Source: DAOTVC01 sp034437215
GTDB taxonomy: Bacteria > Chloroflexota > Anaerolineae > B4-G1 > SLSP01
DNA length: 6,738 nucleotides
Reading direction: 5' to 3'
Assembly: GCA_034437215.1 (NCBI GenBank)
Contig: DAOTVC010000163.1
Location: forward strand, 1-6,738
Shown: positions 5,569 through 6,738 of the stretch, one piece after another
How the letters are laid out: the number at the start of each line of letters is the position of its first letter
How positions within the stretch are numbered: the stretch's first letter is position 1
Program-made: the position numbers and the translations under genes
Notes under the pieces: generated by a model
What the model was told of the DNA's origin: nothing
What the model saw: the letters and a program-made list of their open reading frames with translations, nothing else
Databases searched by the model: none

Positions 5569-5588
5569 GGTTTTAAAAAGGAGCAGCC

Positions 5589-6431
5589 ATGCGCACCGAT
5601 CTACACATTCACACCACCGCCTCCGACAGCCGTTGGACGCCGGAGGAGGTCGTGGCGGGGGTGCTGGCGGAGAACATCGGGCTCTTCGCCGTCGCCGATC
5701 ACGATACGGTCGCGGGGGTGATCCCCGCAGAGAGCGCGATGCAGGAGACGACCCTGGGCTTCCTGCGGGGCGTCGAGGTCTCGGCGTCGGACGAGGGCCA
5801 ACTGCTGCACATCCTGGCCTATGGCATCGATCTTGCGCACGCCGGGCTCCTGGCGCTGCTCGAGGAGAACACGCGGAAGATGGAGGAGACCGACGACGCC
5901 GACGTCCGCCAGCTCATCGATCTGGGTTACCCCATCGACTACGACGACTACCTGGCCTACGACTACGACCGGCGGCGCGGGGGCTTCAGATCCTTGAACT
6001 ACCTCATCGACAAGGGGCTCTGCACCGGCCCTCACGACTTCTTCAAGACGCTCCGGGCGCAGCTGGATCACCCCTGGCCCGACTTCATCCATCCGGCACA
6101 GGCTGTCGAGATCATCCGGGAAGCAGGCGGGGTGCCCATCCTGGCCCATCCCGGTGCCAGCTTCCACCGGTACGGGGGCGTGACGGAGGAGAACCTCGCC
6201 TCGCTGCTGGAGTACGGCATCGCCGGGTTGGAGTGCTACAGCCAGTACCACGACGAGGCGACGACCGAAGTCTGTGTGAGCTGGTGTGACCGCCACAGGC
6301 TCCTCATCACCGGCGGCTCCGACTACCACGGGGGCTTCGTGGGACGGCAGCTGGGGGTCCCCGACGTCGACTCGCGCCTGCTGCGGCTGGGCGCGCTCGA
6401 GGAGGCCATCGTCTGGGGCAGCGCCCGCTGA
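5589..6431 (+). CDS. PHP-domain metal-dependent phosphoesterase (YciV/TrpH-like)
   Basis: This 280-residue protein is a complete PHP phosphoesterase of usual length for the YciV/TrpH group. Metal-binding residues are visible in order: DLHIHT (H6, H8), ADHDT (D37-H38-D39), GVEVSA (E63), LLHILAYG (H74), PILAHPG (H187), CYSQYHD (probably H221) and GSDYHG (D245, H247). The set supports a trinuclear metal site in a cytoplasmic enzyme. Family members hydrolyse phosphomonoesters of nucleotides such as 3',5'-bisphosphates or act as 5'-3' exonucleases on short RNA (RNase AM in E. coli). Which substrate applies here cannot be read from the sequence. The middle insertion (about 95-170) contains an acidic Tyr/Asp-rich stretch, YDDYLAYDYD. 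The ATG at 5589 has AAGGAG (5578-5583) five bases upstream. The gene has its own candidate promoter and ends nine bp from the stop of a convergent gene. Confidence 0.93.
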   Translation: MRTDLHIHTTASDSRWTPEEVVAGVLAENIGLFAVADHDTVAGVIPAESAMQETTLGFLRGVEVSASDEGQLLHILAYGIDLAHAGLLALLEENTRKMEETDDADVRQLIDLGYPIDYDDYLAYDYDRRRGGFRSLNYLIDKGLCTGPHDFFKTLRAQLDHPWPDFIHPAQAVEIIREAGGVPILAHPGASFHRYGGVTEENLASLLEYGIAGLECYSQYHDEATTEVCVSWCDRHRLLITGGSDYHGGFVGRQLGVPDVDSRLLRLGALEEAIVWGSAR

Positions 6432-6440
6432 TCGAGGCGC

Positions 6441-6738
6441 TCAGTTCTCCAGGTACTCCTTCACCCAGACCGCCGCCTCCACCCTTGAAGCGACGCTCAA
6501 CTTGCGCAGGCTGTTGCTCACGTGGAAATCCACCGTCCGCACGGTGACCGTCAACTGCTGAGCGATCTCCTTGTTGCTCAGCCCCCCGGCGACGAGCGCC
6601 AGCACCTCCCGCTCCCGCTCCGTGAGGCTCTCGCGGACCTGAGCGACCTCCTCCTGCCACCGCCGGACACGTGCCAGCTGCTCCGGCGTCCACAGCCCCT
6701 CCCCGCGTGCAGCCGTCCTCACCGCCTCCACGATCCGC
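6441..6738 (-). CDS. LuxR-type HTH regulator, C-terminal part (5' end beyond the window)
   Basis: The frame is open to the right edge and ends at TGA 6441-6443, with 98 complete visible residues. The last 60 or so form a LuxR/GerE helix-turn-helix: LTEREREVLALVAGGLSNKE, then IAQQL, then VRTVDFHVSNSLRKL, the recognition-helix pattern. Before it runs an amphipathic, charged helix (about WTPEQLARVRRWQEEVAQVR) that may be a dimerisation or linker segment. A GTG at 6731 could start a 96-residue stand-alone HTH protein, but the frame continues upstream and no ribosome site can be seen in the few remaining bases, so partial is safer. It could be the output end of a NarL-type response regulator, a MalT-like STAND protein, or a small stand-alone HTH. 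The PHP gene converges on it with a nine-bp gap and no terminator between. Confidence 0.85.
   Translation of the reverse strand, partial: RIVEAVRTAARGEGLWTPEQLARVRRWQEEVAQVRESLTEREREVLALVAGGLSNKEIAQQLTVTVRTVDFHVSNSLRKLSVASRVEAAVWVKEYLEN

Noticed and set aside
5601..6329. Open frame of 242 codons on the minus strand.
   Set aside because: It is antisense to the PHP gene, which has all its metal-binding motifs. The antisense product is Val/Gly/Asp-rich without any domain.

Overview
This high-GC window reads as ordinary bacterial chromosome, most likely from Chloroflexota (Anaerolineae/Caldilineae-like). That placement is inference. It rests on a 1133-residue BTAD/NB-ARC/TPR regulator with a Cys-rich insert in its BTAD domain, an orphan ParB/sulfiredoxin-fold protein carrying a 'VRDGHHRISVAR' motif, a small LuxR-type HTH protein, and a C/T-rich intergenic repeat with compact hairpins.

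Layout. 1-216 (+): the 3' end of a gene ending in a four-Cys zinc ribbon. 217-451: a gene-free block of nested inverted repeats that includes a likely terminator. 452-1099 (-): a 215-residue membrane protein with three predicted TM segments. 1185-1219: an intrinsic terminator for the next gene. 1241-4642 (-): the large SARP/AfsR-like STAND regulator. 4643-4815: a divergent promoter region with AACG-type direct repeats, mostly at 11-bp period. 4816-5376 (+): the ParB-like protein, followed by an intrinsic terminator. 5436-5588: a second intergenic region with a candidate promoter and a 14-bp tandem repeat. 5589-6431 (+): a PHP-domain metallophosphoesterase. 6441-6738 (-): the C-terminal part of a LuxR-type regulator, cut by the window edge and convergent with the PHP gene.

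How the parts may work together. The BTAD regulator and the ParB-like gene are divergent and share one regulatory region. Two GCAACG repeats lie 11 bp apart, and the second ends 8 bp before a TATGAT -10 hexamer in front of the ParB-like gene. This is the geometry known for Streptomyces SARP operators. A second array, three exact AACGCTC heptamers at 11-bp period, lies nearer the regulator's own start. The simplest model is that the STAND regulator controls the orphan ParB-like gene and perhaps itself. This regulator/target pair is the best candidate here for an undescribed system. The other genes look independent. No tRNA, rRNA, transposase or CRISPR array was seen.
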